From an uncultured Veillonella sp. (lineage in GTDB: Bacteria; Bacillota; Negativicutes; Veillonellales; Veillonellaceae), in assembly GCA_902466275.1 (NCBI GenBank), contig CABQQJ010000042.1, forward strand, positions 1-6,817: a DNA stretch of 6,817 nt, written 5' to 3'. The number at the start of each line of letters is the position of its first letter. Positions within the stretch are counted from its first letter, which is position 1. This document shows, in pieces, positions 6,167 to 6,817 of the stretch. Below the pieces are notes generated by a model, which had not been told where the DNA came from, did not search any database, and worked only from the letters and a program-made list of their open reading frames with translations. The translations under genes were made by a program, and so were the position numbers.

Positions 6167-6817
6167 GGAAGACTTTTTACCTATTGAACGAGCCCCTCAA
6201 GAAGAGATTACTAGCTTTATAAAACGTCCTAGTAAATGGGAACGATTTAAGGTAAATCGTTTAGCTGTAGTTGGTGCAACCATCATTATTGTGATGATGG
6301 TACTTGCTATTCTAGGTCCACTTATTTCACCTTATACCTATGCGGACCAATCCTTAATTGATGCGAACCAAAGTCCAAGCTTTAGCCATTGGTTTGGTAC
6401 GGATACATTGGGCCGTGATATCTATACACGTGTTATGTACGGCGCTCGTATTTCCTTAACCATTGGTTTTGTAGCAGCTTTTATTAATCTTGTGATTGGC
6501 GTTGCCTATGGCGGCATTGCGGGTTATATAGGTGGCAAGGTAGACCGTATCATGATGGGGATCGTAGATGTTTTGTACGGTATTCCACTTTTACTATACG
6601 TAATCTTATTGATGGTTGTACTTGGACCTGGGCTAATCTCTATTTTTGTAGCGTTGGGGATTGCGTATTGGCTTAATATGGCCCGTATCGTACGTAGCCA
6701 AATTTTGAAAGTTAAAAACGAAGAATACATCATCGCTGCAGAAGCTATGGGTATTCCAAAGCATCGCATTTTATTGCGTCATATTTTGCCAAACTGCGTG
6801 GGACCAATCATCATTAC
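6159..6817 (+). CDS. oppC: Oligopeptide ABC transporter permease OppC (3' end outside window)
   Basis: The ATG at 6159 lies inside the end of oppB, overlapping it by 8 nt. A strong SD, GGAGGAGGGG (6145-6154), is placed within the last oppB codons, so the two are likely translationally coupled. The 219 visible residues open with a polar N-terminus and the RPSKWERFKVNRLA segment (23-36), then a membrane helix (about 36-57). The periplasmic FGTDTLGRDIYTRVMYGAR (79-97) is typical of OppC/DppC permeases. Further helices follow at about 99-123, 143-158 and 160-174. The EAA loop EEYIIAAEAMGIPKHR (188-203) is complete, followed by the conserved ILPN (209-212). The last third of a roughly 300-residue protein is missing beyond the window edge. 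Together with oppB it would form the peptide-transporting pore. Confidence 0.9.
   Translation, partial: MNKEDFLPIERAPQEEITSFIKRPSKWERFKVNRLAVVGATIIIVMMVLAILGPLISPYTYADQSLIDANQSPSFSHWFGTDTLGRDIYTRVMYGARISLTIGFVAAFINLVIGVAYGGIAGYIGGKVDRIMMGIVDVLYGIPLLLYVILLMVVLGPGLISIFVALGIAYWLNMARIVRSQILKVKNEEYIIAAEAMGIPKHRILLRHILPNCVGPIII

Noticed and set aside
6524..6769. Minus-strand open frame of 81 codons
   Set aside because: It is antisense to oppC, whose conserved EAA loop lies in the plus frame.

Overview
The window looks like chromosomal DNA from a low-GC anaerobe of the Firmicutes type. It is AT-rich, with strong GGAGG ribosome binding sites and close-to-consensus sigma-70/sigma-A promoters. The oligopeptide permease genes closely resemble the Bacillus-type OppB/OppC I know from the family. 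My best guess is a member of the Negativicutes such as Veillonella, but this rests on composition and general protein character, not on a marker gene.

Layout, left to right. Positions 1-2088 (+) hold the 3' part of a large gene encoding a CydDC-type ABC transporter. The end of one ATP-binding domain is joined in frame to a complete CydC-like half-transporter. The gene begins upstream of the window. A hairpin terminator (2221-2252) closes it. A separate promoter (2293-2321) then drives a 389-residue membrane protein of unknown function (2361-3530, +). A long, 35-bp imperfect hairpin (3555-3636) lies between this gene and a convergent two-gene minus-strand unit. That unit is a pyridoxal/pyridoxamine kinase (4266-5099) followed 21 bp later by a DUF805 membrane protein (3660-4244).

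The kinase unit and an oligopeptide permease operon (+) diverge from a compact intergenic region (5100-5233). This region carries two facing promoters and an 11-bp-arm inverted repeat between them, a plausible operator. The operon begins with oppB (5234-6166). Its end overlaps the start of oppC (6159 to the window edge, incomplete) by 8 nt, which suggests translational coupling.

Functionally the window combines four things: a thiol/haem-related exporter normally needed for cytochrome bd assembly, a vitamin B6 salvage enzyme, peptide uptake permeases, and two poorly characterised membrane proteins. I see no tRNA, rRNA, CRISPR array, insertion sequence or phage gene. Nothing here amounts to a clearly new multi-gene system. 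The least explained items are the 389-residue protein, the long hairpin and the dyad between the divergent promoters.
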